From: Ascarosepion bandense
Lineage: Eukaryota; Mollusca; Cephalopoda; Sepiida; Sepiidae
Reading direction: 5' to 3'
DNA: 64,000 nt
Assembly (NCBI GenBank): GCA_037127315.1
Contig: JBBBDQ010001027.1
Span: 1,880,001 to 1,944,000 of the forward strand
The notes under the pieces are model-generated. The model was not told the DNA's origin. It did not search any database and was given only the letters and a program-made list of their open reading frames with translations. The position numbers and the translations under genes were made by a program. Each line of letters starts with the position of its first letter. Within the stretch, counting starts at the first letter, position 1. This document shows positions 22,797 to 33,493 of the stretch, piece after piece.

Positions 22797-23115
22797 TGAG
22801 AAGAATGGTTCCCCATCTTTGCAGTCTATTAAGAGTATGTGTTGACAGACCCTTTTTTGATCCCAAAATAGTAAGGAGTGGATCATTGTTTGTCTGAAAC
22901 AAAAAATACCTTCCATGAATAAATCTATGAAATTTAGACACGGTAAAAAAGATTCCTAAGGCTTGTTTTTTATTTGCATGTAACCCCTTTCAGCTGGTAA
23001 TAGCGTCCAAGATGCATGAGCACTTGGCTTTACCGATCCATCTTTTAACTTGTGTAAAATGCACGCCCTGATGCCGTAGGATCTAGCCTCGCTGGCTACA
23101 CTGTTGCCAAGGTTT
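22797..23115 (-). pseudogene. Ty3/gypsy reverse transcriptase/RNase H junction fragment
   Basis: The minus strand reads SYGIRACILHKLKDGSVKPS (about 23070), HASWTLLPAERGYMQIKNKP, then FIHGRYFLFQTNNDPLLTIL and LNRLQRWGTI at 22800. This is the RNase H-like region following the reverse transcriptase. One stop is seen. Confidence 0.85.
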
Positions 23116-23330
23116 AGATCGTTGAAATTTCTCTTATCTTTTCAATTATTTTTGTTTCAACAGCACTTGTTGTTTTTGCTGGTGTTTCATCAACTCTACC
23201 ATTCCACTTTTAAATTCGTCCATTTTACTGCTGTGGTACGTAAAATAAGTAAGGAGAGGAGGAATACTTTTCTCCTTACCCTCTTAACCAACACTAAGTC
23301 TGTTTGACTTGTACGATTCTTTTACTGAAA
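23116..23330 (-). pseudogene. Gypsy Gag N-terminus and 5' leader
   Basis: A minus-strand start at about 23222 gives MDEFKSGMVELMKHQQKQQ, like Gag starts of this group, joined almost directly to the RNase H piece. An internal deletion of gag and most of pol is inferred. Confidence 0.5.
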
Positions 23331-23423
23331 AATTTAAAAGCGGGAGAGGGGGGAAATTTTTACTTTGTCCTCTCAGCGAAAACAATATATGTTTGACTTG
23401 TACATTTCTTTTTGTGACTTTTT

Positions 23424-23602
23424 TTATAATCATATCACCCCGAGCAAGGCGGTAACACCACTGATGTGCAGGGGGCTACGTAAGAGTGGAAAAGAGAAAA
23501 CCACATCCTAAACAGGAAACAAGGGATGAGCCTCTTCAGATGTTCAATAGACGTGGGTAGAGTGTGAACCGTGCGATAGTTTAGTCTACCTACTCCAATT
23601 AA
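23424..23602 (-). mobile_element. LINE 3' UTR fragment
   Basis: Minus-strand copy of the 3' UTR found at 59032-59230 and 33740-33920, from TGGAGTAGGTAGACTAAACT to the ATATGATTATAAAAAAA tail. Confidence 0.75.
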
Positions 23603-24050
23603 CAAGATTCACCAACCTACTTCCTAATCACTGAATTAAATTTGTATAAAGCCTATTGTTTTGAAGGGTTTCTTTATTTCGTTGTCAGTGTTGTAATTAC
23701 ACTGGATACCGTTTTGTCGTAGAGTTTGATCAAAATTCCTTCCATCACCACTGTTGTTGACATTAGCCAAAATACTTTTTTATGACTTCATATAAAGTTC
23801 GTTTCTTCGAATCCTTTTGTCACCAAACTGTTGTGACCAAAGTGAAAAGGTTTAGGAAATAACAAAAAATGTGTTATAGAAATATTGTATATTTAACAGT
23901 AAATACAACAAAAGAGTATTACTAGTGCGCGTATCAGTTGTCTCGCGTTCAATCAATTCGACTGTTCCCCCAAGGCCTCCTCTTCTACTAATCTTTCAGT
24001 AGGCGGAATAGTCCAACATATACTTTTTAGAGGGAGGACACCACAATAGA
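23603..24050. other. No recognised feature
   Basis: No gene or known repeat recognised. Confidence 0.45.
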
Positions 24051-24514
24051 AAGAAAAAAAAAAACAAAAAAACAAGAAGGGCGGAAAATAATGAAAGAAA
24101 GAAAGAAGGAAAGAGAGACAGAAAGAAAGAAAATAAGATGAAAACATAATAAGGAAAGAGAATAAAAAAAAAGAAAGAAAGAAAGAAGGAAAGAGAGAAA
24201 GAAAGAAAATAAGATGAAAAGATAATAAGGAAAGAGAATAAGAAAAAAGAAAGAACGAAAGAAAGAAAGAAAAAGGAAAGAGAGACAGAAAGAAAGAAAA
24301 TAAGATGAAAACATAAGGAAAGAATAAGAAAGAAAGAAAGCGAGAAAAAATAAGATGAAAAGATAATCAAGAAAGAGAATAAGAAAAAAGAAAGAAAGAA
24401 GAAAAGAGAGAAAGAAAGAAAGAAAATAAGATGAAAACATAAGGAAAGAGAAAAAGAAAGAAAGAAAGAGACAAAGAAAGAAAATAAGATGAAAAGATAA
24501 TAAGGAAAGAGAAT

Positions 24515-24550
<36 letters not shown>

Positions 24551-24560
24551 AAAAAAGAAA
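24050..24560. repeat. Purine-rich GAAA array with longer-period repeat
   Basis: GAAA/AAAG units interspersed with AATAAGATGAAAA(C/G)ATA, which recurs at least six times at 60-100-bp intervals. The Phe/Ser/Leu frames on the minus strand are repeat artefacts. Confidence 0.9.
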
Positions 24561-25107
24561 AAACACTTAAATACTCAAAATTATTGGCCTTGTACACATA
24601 ATATATACACTATTTTATTTTAGTGTATGAAACAGAATGATTGACTTTACGACACAGCCTTTTATATTGGGGCACTGACATCCCCCTGCGTTCATTCATT
24701 CCCCCATAATTTGACGGAGAAACACATAGGCTGTTGGTATGTTGAGGTACTGCTGGCCTGCCGGTGGTACTCATAATGATCCTGTAGCAACGAACCATGG
24801 GTTTCAACCTACTCATCATCTAATGAGATCTTTGTTGGGGGCATTGTATTTGCTATTGGGGGATTGGTTGTATGAATTAAATGTCCATGGACAGGCCATC
24901 ATGGATGACTGCTTTTGCATTTGATGACTTCTTATCAGCCGATTTTTTTAAAAATTAGACACCAAGAAAAGTTTTTTAATATTTTGCCGATAAAACTTTA
25001 TTAAGTTTGGGGCCTTTTTAAACGAGGTTATGCTGTTTCTTTTTTCGTGAATTAGTTGCGGTACTTAATTTAAATGTGTTGCTGTTAATTTCTCTGCAAA
25101 AATATAG
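24561..25107. other. No recognised feature
   Basis: Open frames of 61-69 codons on both strands; none recognised. Confidence 0.45.
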
Positions 25108-25407
25108 GTCAGTCAGTTAAGTGCCATACGTGAAACACGCTTGGGCGATCATGTCTCGAAAGAGACATGACTGACTGGGCAGAAGATTATCCCGCAGTAG
25201 GTTGCCATTGCTTTCTGCAATAGACTGGTTGCCGACCAAGGCTATAGAACCCAATCTGTCCTGCTATTTAACCCATAAATGGAAGGAAGAGACGGATTAA
25301 TACCTTTCCCAAGGGTATTTGCGCGTAAGTGAATGCAATGAATTCAACTGGAATTCGAACTCGGCTCCCCGATTTCTCGTTCCGAGCCGATATCCATTGG
25401 AACACAA
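25108..25407 (-). mobile_element. tRNA-derived SINE family A
   Basis: Near full-length minus-strand copy; box B-like GAGTTCGAATTCC lies near 25358 and the 3' end AACTGACTGACC at 25108. Confidence 0.85.
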
Positions 25408-26835
25408 ATTTTTCTATAAAAATGTATTTTTATATTTTTTACTGTTGCATTGATTGTCATTTAGCTATAGAAATGTCCTATTGTTTTTTGGGTTGCGGTG
25501 GTGGGAGTGCGGGAAACTTTCTTTGCTCATAGCTAAGACCACAACAGATGCTATCATCCCGGGTAAAGATCAACCCGGGAGCAACATTTAAGAGTTAGTC
25601 CCATGCTTCTCAGAATCTCTACACTCGATTTGCTGCCGGACGTAGTTTATCGTCACACCTAAGATACTTTTCAGTTTGTGGTGTAGTTTGTCGATCTGCC
25701 TATATTTTACGTTATTGATAATTCTATGTAGAAGATTCGACACTGGTTTTGTACAAAGATCAAGTGCGATTTTTCTTCTTTGTTAATAGTTATTTACCGT
25801 TTGTGTCAACAAGGCAAGAAAAATTGGACTTAGTATTTCATTAGTAAAGAAGAAGTTTCACTTAGAGAGCTTTTTTTCCAGAACTGTTTCTTTGTTTATT
25901 AGACTCCTGAGAAGATGTTTTCCTAATTACTACAATGTTAACCACTGCCTGTCTAGGTCAACGGTGATCTTAATTCTCTTACGTCAGTACAACAACCTTA
26001 TTTAGTAACATTTCTTCCTTCAGTGGCTCTTGTGACTTGTACTGAATGAACATTTATGAAAAAATCTATTAATAATCAGTTTTTACTTGTGCCCGTGTTA
26101 TATACCTACCTATGGGTATACTCCAATCCTCATAAATAAGTTGGACGCTATTGTAACGGGTGGGGGATTGCTGTCCACCAATAAACGTCACTCAGACGAG
26201 ATTTTGATACCGGGTGGAGAGTAATCCCGACAAAGTTCCGTCGAAGGATAGAGTCTCGTATGGAGAAAAATAGATAATTAATTCTGCCCGAGCTATATGG
26301 CTCAGATCACCCACCAAAAAGACTTGTACCACATTTTATCTCAAGTGGGGAGGTACATAAATATCTATATAGTTTTGTAGCATTTCACCACTAGCAGTGG
26401 TTATCTACTTCAGTGGTTATCTATTTCAGTGGTTATCTACAAGTATTGTATTTTGTTGATGTTATAAAGATTACTATTTCATTTTCCCACCTTCGTTATG
26501 GTGATTTCTCATTCAGCAACCATTTTAGGTTACAACAGTCCGACAAAAGAAAAGTATTTTTCCTCTATGACATCAGAAACCTGCGTATAGCATGTATTAC
26601 TGTTGTAGATTCTGGTTGAGAAACCACACAAAATAATAAATAACAAAAGCAGATATGGAGATAGAAAATGTAAGTTATATTGAATAAAAATATACAAACT
26701 GGAACACAGGTTAGTCAAATCAGGAATACTAGGAATATTATTAGTAGAATCAATATATAAAGTTTTGAATTGAAGTATGTCCAGGTAATGAGTCTATATT
26801 CTTACCGACCAACTAGCGGCTGGAGCTCAACTCAA
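25408..26835. other. No recognised feature
   Basis: About 1.4 kb without a convincing gene. A short direct repeat of AGTGGTTATCTA occurs at 26395-26441. Confidence 0.45.
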
Positions 26836-26837
26836 CG

Positions 26838-27033
26838 GTATTTACCCACCTTCCCACGTAAGGCAAGGTGTGACAAAAGGTCTTTTAATGTGGGTCTTCC
26901 CGGCCATGTAGCCAGACCAAAAATATCTGTCTCTCTTTCCCTAGTCGGGATTCTACCCTTCGGTGGAACCACGGCTGGGTTAGTGCTCTCCACCCGAGGG
27001 CAGAGAGCTGACAGTGTCAATTGTAGCAGAGGC
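26838..27033. repeat. Unclassified repeat related to 40985-41200
   Basis: Shares CACCTTCCCACGTAAGGCAA (CCTTCCCACTTAAGACAA at 40990), AAGGTCTTTTAATGTGG and the ACCCTTCGG/ACCATTCGG region with the second copy. Confidence 0.5.
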
Positions 27034-27034
27034 A

Positions 27035-27860
27035 TTTTTTTTTTTTTTTTTATAAGCGTTTCACCCCGAGCAAGGCATGTCACTGCCACTACTGCGTAGG
27101 GGGCTACGCAGAGTGGAGAAAGGATGATTAAATATAGGAAATGTCAGAGGGTGGGTGATAGGCGGGTAAGGATACCGAGAATGAGGGTTGGGTAGATGAG
27201 AGCATTCTGAGAATAGTTGGGAGTTAGGGTGATAGGAGGTGTCTATTGACCCTACATTTAAACACCTGGAGATTGTAACTGTCGGGAAAGCAGACTTGTG
27301 GAAGGGAGTTCCACGGGCGGGAAGCGCGAGAAAAGAAGCTGTTGGAGTAGAATTTACGGTTACATCTTATTTGTTTAACTGTAAAAGGGTGGGACCTAGT
27401 TGCTAATCTAGTATCTCGTGTAAATTCGTGCTTAGGCGGCACCAGTGATCTAAGCTCATCGGAGCAGAAGCCATGAAAGTACTTGTAGAAGAGGCACAGG
27501 GAAGCTACATCACGCCGGTGTGAGAGCGGCTGCAGCCGGTCTGCCAAGTCAGTATCAACCACGTTACAGATCCTCCTTTGTATTTTGTCAAGAAGCCCAA
27601 GGAGAGCAGCAGGGGCACCCGACCAGATATGGCAGCAATATTCAATACACAGGCGGATGGTAGATTTGTATATGTGCAGAATAGATTCAGGTGGGAAAAA
27701 CTTCCGGGCTCTGCACAGGGAGCCGACTTTCATAGCAGCAGATTTGGCAATGGATTCAATATAGTCATTTCATTTGAGGTCCGCCGAAAGTGAAAGGCCA
27801 AGGAGGCGTAGTATTTTACTCTCTGGGAGGCTAGCCTGTCTCATACTGCTTTACAACTTA
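27035..27860 (-). mobile_element. LINE 3' end, longest clean ORF copy (jockey/CR1-like)
   Basis: The minus-strand ORF at 27224-27733 (169 aa) covers the region after the reverse transcriptase thumb: GSLCRARKFFPPESILHIYK, CCHIWSGAPAALLGLLDK, VASLCLFYKYFHGFCSDEL, then FSRASRPWNSLP and VFKCRVNRHLL. The catalytic YxDD region is not included. The 3' UTR ends ATGCCTTGCTCGGGGTGAAA with a poly(T) run at 27035-27050, the poly(A) tail in this orientation. An upstream part with one stop continues to about 27860. Confidence 0.88.
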
Positions 27861-28199
27861 ACTGCTGCTCTCTGTATAGGCAGGATTATATGTACACCTT
27901 AGATGAGTCCAAAATGATGTGCAAAAAGTGGTGATCACCAAAAATTACGCAGTAAGCATTTCAGAATTCTGAAGCCAGTTCAACCTCACCCACTGTATTC
28001 ACCCAAACTTGAGGCAAATCCACTAACCTTTTCGATCCATTCAAACATCTTTGATAGAGAACATTTTCTCTGATGAAAGACAGAGGAAAGAGTTTATCGA
28101 AGAAATCAAATTCTGAAGAGTTTTACTCAAATGAGATCGAAAATTGGCAATAAGTCATTGCACAAAATTCTGCATATGTAACTGAATAAAATATAATTG

Positions 28200-28440
28200 T
28201 ATTATTAACATTGTTCGGACTGTTTTCTTCATCTTTATTGCCATGTTTAATGATGATCCGAACAATGTAAATAATATAAATACTAACTAATCTCAGAATT
28301 ATAGAAAAATAAAGGGTTCAGTTCAAAATTCCTAGCACCCGAAAACTAGAGCGTACAATGGCCGAAATGTCGTAAACATAACAATAAAGATAACGACAAT
28401 AGTCCGAATGATGTTAATAATGTGAATACCTCATCTCAGA
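28200..28440 (+). repeat. Single-copy relatives of the 108-bp repeat unit
   Basis: Two degenerate units. 28314-28440 reads GGTTCAGTTCAAAATTCCTA, then GGCCGAAATGTCGTAAACAT and CCGAATGATGTTAATAATGT, matching the start and body of the array at 30088-31089. Part of an older unit lies inverted before it. Confidence 0.65.
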
Positions 28441-28451
28441 AATATAGATAA

Positions 28452-28752
28452 ACTAGCCGTTGCTCGGGTGTAATGAAAGCTTATATATATATATATATTA
28501 TCGATTTTCTGCACTATTGTAAGAACTGCAACCTTGAAACTTCTGAATACCGTTTCTTCTGTCTTTGTTTATGAGTGTATCAAATTTGATTAAAATCGGA
28601 CCACTCCTTCTATAACCCGATTTTTTTTATTTTCGATACAAAACCTAGCTAAAAACACTCGCAGACGCTTATAGTATAACTGTAAATTTTCAAGAAAACC
28701 GGTTCAACCATTTCAGTGTCTATAGGTAATGGACACACACACACACACACAC

Positions 28753-28801
<49 letters not shown>

Positions 28802-28827
28802 AAGTTCCGTTTATAAATAAGTTTAGA
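28452..28827 (-). mobile_element. Helitron-like non-autonomous element
   Basis: On the minus strand it starts TCTAAACTTATTTATAAACG and ends GAGCAACGGCTAGT. The flanking bases are A before TC and T after CTAGT, the AT target expected for Helitrons. It contains a (GA)n(CA)n expansion at 28735-28800. Confidence 0.75.
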
Positions 28828-29590
28828 TAAAGTGTTTTTAACACTGTAAGTGCTTCTTATGCACACACGTTAAAACGAGTATCGACAGACCCTGGATTCG
28901 AACTCTTGAATAGATATTTGGAGGATATCTCTGTGTGTATATTTTTTCATTTCTTAGAAAGGGCTGAGAGAGAGAGAGAGAGAGAGGGGGGTGGGGTGGG
29001 GGGGAAATAAGTGCTAGGGTGGCCGAGAGAAAGAGAGAGGCGAAACAAAGGGCATTTACGAGATGACATCAATTGATAACAATTTAGCAATAAACAGTTG
29101 GCCTTGTAAAAGGGAGATAATTATGTTTCTTTCTCTTTCCTTGTTGTCTTTTGCTCTCCCTTTTTCTCTCTCTCGGAGAAAGAAAATGAAGGATCTATCG
29201 AAGGTGAAAATTATCGGTAAATTTATAGAATAGACCACCCACGTAAGGATGTAATTGTAATTAACGCTAGTAGGTGAATGTATAAAATCAACAGAATCGT
29301 GTCTGCAAGCTACCAGGATGGTGAAAAACCGTGAGTGGGTGATCTAAGCCAGATACACGAAGTTGACGTTCAATTCTAATGGGGAGGCATTCCGATCACT
29401 TACCACCCCAAACCATATTGAAACGGTTTCGACAGAAACACAACGGAATTGAAAATCAAACCGAAGAGCAAATCGTCAGCGGAGATACGTCAGACAGACG
29501 AGATAACGCGTGAAGTGAAAACGCAGGAAAATTCTCTATCTTCCACACTCTAGTAACACGGAATATCGCTAACAGGCGGAACCCCGAGGC
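28828..29590. other. GA-rich tracts, then unique-looking sequence
   Basis: GA microsatellites at 28968-28985 and G-rich sequence to 29005. From about 29250 the composition becomes less AT-rich and I see no repeat family, which suggests single-copy DNA upstream of the repeat ORF. Confidence 0.45.
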
Positions 29591-29598
29591 AGAGGAGC

Positions 29599-29606
29599 AT
29601 AAATAC
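29599..29606 (+). promoter_or_regulatory. Possible TATA box
   Basis: CATAAATA in a GC-richer context, about 380 bp upstream of the ORF at 29977. A run CAACAACAGACATAG about 25-30 bp downstream could hold the start site. This is sequence resemblance only. Confidence 0.25.
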
Positions 29607-29976
29607 CGTATTACGTCTGACAACAACAGACATAGTAGCAGTAGTGATTTGCAAACTCTGAAAAAAAGGTGGATTGTATTTTATTTTGGTTCGTTTTTTT
29701 TAAATTTCTCTCTCTTTCTCTCCATCTTTTGATGTCAGAGGATTACAATATAATCATTAGTTCATATAGACTGCTCTTCGCTATTGCCTTGTATTTTTTT
29801 TGTTCTTACCCCTTTCTCTTATTTTTGCGTGTGCGCCGAACAACCTCTTTTAGTCGAGAAACGCAGCACAAAGTCGTTCTTTTTTCGCAGGTCCGTAGCT
29901 TTCTCTGAGATAAAAAAACACAACGTAGCAGAGGAAGTGAAAGATTTTCGACTGATCATTTGACATCTTCGAGCAC

Positions 29977-31089
29977 ATGGAGGCGGAACGGACGCAAACA
30001 GCTGCAGACTCAGGTGCGACTAACTTACGGCAAGTTAACGTACGCAACGCGAACTTACACCGTGAGACCGAGGTGTGCTGGCGTCATAGGTTCAGTTCAA
30101 AATACCAAGCACCTAAAGAGGGCCGTAGTGTAAAACAGCCGAAACGTCGTAAACACGGCAATAAAGATGAGGACAACAGTTCGAACAATGTAAATAATGT
30201 AAATACTACCTCATCTCAGAAGTATAATTGGCAAAGCGTACAACAGCCGAAACGTCGTGAACATGGCAATAAAGATGAGGACAACAGTCCGAACAATGTA
30301 AATAATGTAAATACTACCTCATCTCAGAAGTATAATTGGCAAAGCGTACAACAGCCGAAACGTCGTGAACATGGCAATAAAGATGAGGACAACAGTCCGA
30401 ACAATGTAAATAATGTAAATACTACCTTATCTCAGAAGTATAATTGTCAAAGCGTACAACAGCCGAAACGTCGTGAACATGGCAATAAAGATGAGGACAA
30501 CAGTCCGAACAATGTAAATAATGTAAATACTACGTTATCTCAGAAGTATAATAGACAAAGCGTACAACAGCCGAAACGTCGTGAACATGGCAATAAAGAT
30601 GAGGACAACAGTCCGAACAATGTAAATAATGTAAATACTACCTTATCTCAGAAGTATAATTGGCAAAGCGTACAACAGCCGAAACGTCGTGAACATGGCT
30701 ATAAAGATGAGGACAACAGTCCGAACAATGTAAATAATGTAAATACTACCTTATCTCAGAAGTATAATTGGCAAAGCGTACAACAGCCGAAACGTCGTGA
30801 ACATGGCAATAAAGATGAGGACAACAGTCCGAACAATGTAAATAATGTAAATACTACCTTATCTCAGAAGTATAATTGGCAAAGCGTACAACAGCCGAAA
30901 CGTCGTGAACATGGCAATAAAGATGAGGACAACAGTCCGAACAATGTAAATAATGTAAATACTACGTTATCTCAGAAGTATAATAGACAAAGCATACAAC
31001 GGCCAAAATGTCGTAAACATGGCAATAAAGATGAAGACAACAGTCCGAACAATGTAGATAATGTAAATACCACCTCATCTCTGAAGTAA
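29977..31089 (+). CDS. Repeat protein, nine copies of a 36-residue unit; unknown function
   Basis: An uninterrupted 370-codon frame. Residues 1-49 are unique (MEAERTQTAADSGATNLRQV...). From residue 50 (30124) a 36-residue unit repeats nine times with a period of exactly 108 bp (30124, 30232, 30340, 30448, 30556, 30664, 30772, 30880, 30988). The unit begins QSVQQPKRREHGNKDEDN and continues SPNNVNNVNTTSSQKYNW. Central units are almost identical; the first and last are diverged, as in minisatellites. The product would be hydrophilic and low-complexity (Asn, Lys, Asp), without signal peptide or membrane segment. Outside units (28314, 42520, 54960) show that the unit derives from an interspersed repeat. 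It could therefore be a chance open frame rather than a gene. A 3' splice-like TTTTTTCGCAG ends at 29890. Confidence 0.45.
   Translation: MEAERTQTAADSGATNLRQVNVRNANLHRETEVCWRHRFSSKYQAPKEGRSVKQPKRRKHGNKDEDNSSNNVNNVNTTSSQKYNWQSVQQPKRREHGNKDEDNSPNNVNNVNTTSSQKYNWQSVQQPKRREHGNKDEDNSPNNVNNVNTTLSQKYNCQSVQQPKRREHGNKDEDNSPNNVNNVNTTLSQKYNRQSVQQPKRREHGNKDEDNSPNNVNNVNTTLSQKYNWQSVQQPKRREHGYKDEDNSPNNVNNVNTTLSQKYNWQSVQQPKRREHGNKDEDNSPNNVNNVNTTLSQKYNWQSVQQPKRREHGNKDEDNSPNNVNNVNTTLSQKYNRQSIQRPKCRKHGNKDEDNSPNNVDNVNTTSSLK
30124..31089 (+). repeat. 108-bp minisatellite, nine units
   Basis: Each unit carries GCCGAAACGTCGTGAACATG and GATGAGGACAACAGTCCGAA. The latter forms a GGAC/GTCC hairpin between GATGA and GAA, resembling part of a hammerhead core but with C3 and U4 replaced. 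Confidence 0.95.
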
Positions 31090-31630
31090 AAGAGACAAAT
31101 ACAAAGTGTAATTGTTTTTTATATTTTTGAAGAAAGGTATCGTCAAAACAAATTTCTTACGCAACTTAAAAGCCATATCAATCTCTTCATTTTTAGAACT
31201 TCTAGTTCAAATCGATATAACAGACAGCATATGGACGGCAGCTTTCAGGAACAATGAATAGAAAAACTGTTACAATTTAGTCTCGTTTCTTATTAAAGTT
31301 AATCTTAGTAAATATCGTCTTTCCATCTGTCACGATCAGTAATGGACAGAACCTCTCTCGGCGGTGATTGTCTCAACTTATTACCAGCGATAAATTGCAC
31401 CGATCAATTAAACACTGAAGCCGCCATTAGCATGATGGCGGTGGGATATCGGAAGCAGCGGTAAATGCAAAACAATGGAGAAAGAGATTCATACTTAATT
31501 CTCAAGTGATGAAAGCAGCTGCGATCAGGATTGCAAGTTGATAAGGCAATTACTCAGGCTTTTACGAACTGTAGCATGACGTCGTCGTTCTGTCATAGCC
31601 TCTTCAACCTTCGTTACTTATTTGGTTACT
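31090..31630. other. No recognised feature
   Basis: No gene or repeat recognised. Confidence 0.45.
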
Positions 31631-31632
31631 TA

Positions 31633-31696
<64 letters not shown>

Positions 31697-31763
31697 TTAA
31701 GTCTGTTAATATCTATCTATCTATTTCAGTCTGTTATATCTATCTATCTATCTCAGTCTGTTA

Positions 31764-31805
<42 letters not shown>

Positions 31806-31815
31806 AGTCTGTTCA

Positions 31816-31862
<47 letters not shown>

Positions 31863-31903
31863 TTAAGTCTGTTAATATGTATCTATCTATTTCAGTCTGT
31901 TTA

Positions 31904-31946
<43 letters not shown>

Positions 31947-31985
31947 TTCAGTCTGTTTATATCTATCTATCTATTTCAGTCTTTA

Positions 31986-32047
<62 letters not shown>

Positions 32048-32057
32048 AGTCTGTTCA

Positions 32058-32091
<34 letters not shown>

Positions 32092-32129
32092 AGTCTGTTA
32101 ATATCTATCTATCTATTTCAGTCTGTGTA

Positions 32130-32176
<47 letters not shown>
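31631..32176 (+). repeat. (ATCT)n higher-order array
   Basis: ATCT blocks with spacers TTAAGTCTGTTAATAT, TTTCAGTCTGTTATAT and CTTAGTCTGTTCATAT, variants of the spacer in the other arrays. Confidence 0.95.
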
Positions 32177-32189
32177 GTGCATTGGGCAG

Positions 32190-32315
32190 CTCGGTGTGGT
32201 GTAATGGCTAGAAAGTTTGTCTCGCCAGAACCTATTACAGCCGTGTAGTGATTTCGATTCTCGCTGGGTGTCCCATACTTTTGGCCTTGTGCCACATCTA
32301 TGGGGCACTTAGAAA
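32190..32315 (+). mobile_element. tRNA-derived SINE family B
   Basis: The head GGTGTGGTGTAATGGCTAG (box A-like) is followed by TTTCGATTCTCGCTGGGTG (box B-like) and the tail TTGGCCTTGTGCCACATCTA. A better preserved minus-strand copy is at 60502-60632. Confidence 0.75.
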
Positions 32316-32421
32316 ATCGCCCATTTATCACAAGCAATTCATATCTATTTTGATCTCATTCAAATTATTATTCATCTGATTTTCTACCGTTTCCTTCCCA
32401 TCCCCTCTGCAGATATAAGTT

Positions 32422-32430
<9 letters not shown>

Positions 32431-32492
<62 letters not shown>
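32431..32492. repeat. (TA)n(GT)n microsatellite
   Basis: About 18 TA then 12 GT units. Confidence 0.95.
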
Positions 32493-32499
32493 TTATCAT

Positions 32500-33233
32500 G
32501 TGTGTATAGTGAGTTTCTGTTCGTCTCTGATTCGTCTGTATTCGTCTCTTCATATATCAGTAATTTATACAAATATGACCCCTGGAGCAGATTAATCTAT
32601 GAATATGAAAAAAAAAAAAAAAAAAAAAAGTATTTAATGTTAACCAATTTAAATGCTTTTATGCTGAAGGTTTTATTTTCGATATTCGAAAATGATCGAA
32701 ATGTCCTCGTATTTCTCCGACGAATTGCAGTTCATTGTGGAAACTTCGAACATTTCAATTCACGAAACAGTCGGATAAATAATGGTAACTTTATGCGCAT
32801 AATAAATAAATGTCTATATTTTTTAAATGAGGATTTTTGTTGCGATATTTCAATATATATATATATATATGTATATATATAAAATCTAAGTGAGCCAACA
32901 ACCTACCACGGTTTTGCTTAACAGCTCGTGTCAGGAAAAATTGGCTAAAGACTTAGGAATTATGCCAATTTTGTTTGCTCTACTTTCGCGTTGGGTGCTT
33001 TGTGTTCTCTGCTTTCGTATCGAGTTCTTTATTGTTAAGGTTTTGGTCTTGGTTTTTTTTCTTTCTCACGAATGCTTGACTTTTTGTTCAGGTATTTCAT
33101 TTGTTTCTTTTTTTCTTCCCCTTCTTTTCCCTGCGGGTTAGTTCCCGGTGGGTTTCAAGACGATCTCAGTTGTAGTTTAATTATTGATAATCTTGACAGA
33201 ATTATTCCTGTTGTTATTAGTACTATAACTATA

Positions 33234-33267
<34 letters not shown>

Positions 33268-33430
33268 TAGTTTCTGTGGTTTTCTTTCTTCAGATGAGTA
33301 GAAATTCACACAAATCTCGTACAAGACATTTTTTCTGACTTCTTTCTTTCTTTATTTCTTTAAATTGGGCACATTTCTTTCTTTCTTTGAAAGATATTTG
33401 ACTGTTTCAAAGAAATGTTTATTATTGTGT
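32500..33430. other. No recognised feature
   Basis: Short open frames, A-run at 32609-32629 and (TA)n at 33237-33264; no gene recognised. Confidence 0.45.
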
Positions 33431-33439
33431 TAGTATGTT

Positions 33440-33492
33440 TGCAACATGGCACAGAGAAGAAGAATAAAGAACTTGGGTAAATGAATGGCGGA
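33440..33492 (+). repeat. Detached unit of the RTE-tail tandem array
   Basis: GAAGAAGAATAAAGAACTTG and AATGGCGGAAC match unit parts at 33990-34600; the LINE block at 33494-33920 separates it from the main array. Confidence 0.6.
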
Positions 33493-33493
33493 A

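Larger units (their letters stand above)
19998..23330 (-). mobile_element. Ty3/gypsy retrotransposon relic with nested insertions
   Basis: Minus-strand order from right to left: start of a Gag-like frame (near 23222), an RNase H-side piece (23110-22797), a SINE insertion (22490-22796), more RNase H sequence (22488-22189), an unclassified insertion (about 21375-22188), a linker (about 21330-21374), a LINE insertion (20866-21318), integrase (20865-20100) and an LTR end (19998-20050). The internal order is that of Ty3/gypsy pol, with most of gag, protease and the reverse transcriptase core deleted. The LTR end matches the solo LTRs at 4331 and 45596. Confidence 0.8.

Noticed and set aside
23953..24597. 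Long Phe/Ser/Leu-rich minus-strand frames that look like membrane proteins
   Set aside because: Produced by the GAAA/AAAG repeat; the hydrophobic appearance is an artefact of purine-rich DNA read in reverse.
24739..24924. Small secreted or membrane protein gene
   Set aside because: 61 codons without supporting context; composition like random sequence.
28068..28096. Extra hammerhead at CTGATGAAAGACAGAGGAAAG
   Set aside because: The sequence between the two boxes cannot form stem II, and there is no compatible stem I.
30124..31089. CRISPR array
   Set aside because: Units are contiguous 108-bp repeats without unique spacers, in a eukaryotic context.
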